NCBI GenBank assembly: GCA_955652025.1
Contig: CATPAO010000110.1
Coordinates: 1 to 6,480 of the forward strand
Source of the DNA: Casimicrobiaceae bacterium
GTDB taxonomy: Bacteria > Pseudomonadota > Gammaproteobacteria > Burkholderiales > Casimicrobiaceae
Length of the DNA stretch: 6,480 nt
Direction of reading: 5' to 3'
The translations under genes and the position numbers were made by a program. Shown in pieces: positions 5,122 through 6,480 of the stretch. The number at the start of each line of letters is the position of its first letter. Within the stretch, counting starts at the first letter, position 1. Under the pieces are notes generated by a model. That model had not been told where the DNA came from. It made no database searches and saw only the letters and a program-made list of their open reading frames with translations.

Positions 5122-6480
5122 GTGACCACCGAGCTTGGTTCCCGCTCCGCCCTCGACGAACACGCCGACGCCAAGCAGCCTGACCCTGCCCGCGAGCTCG
5201 ATGCTGAGCGGGTCAGGCCGTACGTGCCGCGGGTGTTCCAGCGCCACCTGGCCGACGATCCAAACGGGCGATGCTGGACTGCTGAAGGCACCGCAGCATT
5301 CGTTGACATCTCCGGGTTCACGCAGCTCTCCGAACAGCTTGCCCGTAAGGGGCGCGAGGGCGCGGAGCAAATCGCCGATGCGATCGGTAGCAGCTTCGCG
5401 GCGATCCTGTTGGCTGCCAATCAGAAAGACGGCCGCCTGCTCAAGTTCGGCGGCGACGCGCTGCTCCTGTGGTTCCACGGCGAGGGTCACGTTGAGCGCG
5501 CATGTCAGGCGACGGTCGCGATGCGCCAGGCCCTGGACGACGTCGGCCGGATCGAGTTGCCCGACGTGCGGGTGACGCTACAGATGTCGCAGGGTGTGCA
5601 TTCGGGAGAGTTTCATTTTTTTGCCGTAGGCACTTCTCACGTCGAATTCCTCGCGGTGGGACCGGCGTGGAGTCGCCTGGTCGCCATCGAGCATGAGGCC
5701 AGCGCCGGCGAGATCGTCATTAGCGCGGAAACGGCGGCTTTCCTGCCAAGCGATTGCGTCGGCGACGCGAAGGGCCCTGGACTGCGGCTGCGGCAAGCGC
5801 CGCCGGGCGACACTGTGGTGCCCGGATCGACCGAACTGCCGCCGGTGCCGCCCGAGACGCTTGCGCGTTGCCTGTCACCCGCGGTCCGAGCGCACGTTCT
5901 CGGTGGCGGCGGCGCACCCGAGCACCGTCCGGTCACGATCGCATTCATCCGGTTTGAGGGCACCGACGCGCTAATCGCCGAGCGCGGCCCGGAAGCCGCC
6001 GCGGAAGCGCTCCAGCGGTTGGTTAGCGTCGTGGAAGCGGCAACCGAAGAGCAGAACGTATCGTTTCTTGCCTCGGACGTCGATGCGGACGGCGGCAAGC
6101 TCATCCTGACCGGCGGCGCACCGAAGGTCACCGGCAACGACGAAGAGCGGATGCTGCTCGCGCTCTCGCAGATCGTGGCGAGCGACTTGCCGATCCCCAT
6201 CCGGGTGGGCGTCCATCGCGGTGCCGTGTTCGCGGGCGACATTGGTCCGAGGTATCGCCGCACGTACACCGTGATGGGCGACGCCGTGAACCTAACCGCA
6301 CGGCTGATGGCCAAGGCGGAGGTCGGGCGGATCTGGGCCACCACCGACGTGCTCGATCGTTCCGCGACGCACTTCGATGCGACCAAGCTCGAGCCGTTCG
6401 CCGTCAAGGGCAAGGCAGAACCGGTTCAGGCGTGGTCGGTCGGTCGCGCGCAAAGCTCGAAAGCGCGGCAGGTATTGACG
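5122..6480 (+). CDS. Dual class III adenylate/guanylate cyclase domain protein (5' part, open at window end)
   Basis: The frame is open from GTG 5122 to the window edge, giving 453 residues with two class III cyclase homology domains. Domain 1 (about 56-200) has FVDISGFTQLSEQLARKGRE with metal-binding Asp62 and LLKFGGDALLLWF with Asp112. Its C-terminal motif reads FLAVGPAWSRLVA, with Ser184 and Ala188 where the transition-state Asn and Arg normally lie. Domain 2 (about 270-440) lacks both metal aspartates (Arg277 in AFIRFEG, Lys326 in DGGKLIL) but keeps YTVMGDAVNLTARL with Asn390 and Arg394. The pair could form a single site at their interface. The family normally continues into a P-loop AAA ATPase and TPR-like repeats, reaching about 1000 residues; that part lies outside the window. 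In-frame stops at 5059 and 5077 exclude a much earlier start, and no ATG exists near the front. The ribosome binding site is weak, so the exact start is uncertain. It would make cAMP or cGMP if active. Confidence 0.88.
   Translation, partial: MTTELGSRSALDEHADAKQPDPARELDAERVRPYVPRVFQRHLADDPNGRCWTAEGTAAFVDISGFTQLSEQLARKGREGAEQIADAIGSSFAAILLAANQKDGRLLKFGGDALLLWFHGEGHVERACQATVAMRQALDDVGRIELPDVRVTLQMSQGVHSGEFHFFAVGTSHVEFLAVGPAWSRLVAIEHEASAGEIVISAETAAFLPSDCVGDAKGPGLRLRQAPPGDTVVPGSTELPPVPPETLARCLSPAVRAHVLGGGGAPEHRPVTIAFIRFEGTDALIAERGPEAAAEALQRLVSVVEAATEEQNVSFLASDVDADGGKLILTGGAPKVTGNDEERMLLALSQIVASDLPIPIRVGVHRGAVFAGDIGPRYRRTYTVMGDAVNLTARLMAKAEVGRIWATTDVLDRSATHFDATKLEPFAVKGKAEPVQAWSVGRAQSSKARQVLT

Noticed and set aside
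5637..6413. Long minus-strand open frame of 258 codons.
   Set aside because: It is the antisense shadow of the cyclase gene, serine/arginine/proline-rich, while the plus frame carries clear cyclase motifs throughout.

Overview
The window is GC-rich bacterial DNA, most likely from a proteobacterium. The sugar-type ABC importer, the tyrosine recombinase with Phage_int_SAM_2/Integrase_1 architecture and the excisionase-like gene are all forms I associate mainly with beta- and gammaproteobacteria. No rRNA or tRNA is present to fix the lineage, so this placement is an inference from gene families.

Layout. (1) Positions 1-1415 on the plus strand hold the 3' part of a carbohydrate ABC importer operon: a permease whose 5' end lies outside the window, then a single-domain ATP-binding protein whose start overlaps the permease stop (ATGA). 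(2) Positions 1416 to about 1700 carry no intact gene, only a possible zinc-finger-like remnant. (3) Positions 1673-3041 on the minus strand form a recombination module. It reads, in order of transcription, an intact 332-residue tyrosine recombinase, a 62-residue excisionase-like protein, and a truncated N-terminal piece of a second, unrelated tyrosine integrase. The genes are 11 bp apart or overlapping. (4) Positions about 3042 to 4440 contain no convincing intact gene. The stretch holds a dense cluster of short hairpins (3249-3418), an imperfect direct repeat just upstream of the recombinase, and weak remnants. (5) Positions 4441-5033 on the plus strand carry the last 72 codons of a TumE/DUF6516-like toxin followed, with an ATGA overlap, by a complete HVO_A0114-type (TumA-like) winged-helix antitoxin. 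(6) From 5122 to the window end runs a long plus-strand reading frame encoding two class III nucleotide cyclase domains, open at the right edge. It matches a family that usually continues into an AAA ATPase and TPR-type region.

How it fits together. The importer operon on the left and the cyclase gene on the right look like ordinary functional genes. Between them lies a mosaic that looks like a degraded mobile island: an intact integrase and excisionase, a cut second integrase, a cut toxin and long structured non-coding DNA. The gene truncations near 1690-1715 and 4435-4440 are the best candidates for rearrangement junctions. Two points stand out. One is the recombinase-excisionase-second-recombinase arrangement. 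The other is the cyclase, whose two domains carry complementary halves of an active site: metal aspartates only in domain 1, transition-state Asn/Arg only in domain 2. That is what a fused pseudo-heterodimer would show. I did not find a clearly undescribed system.
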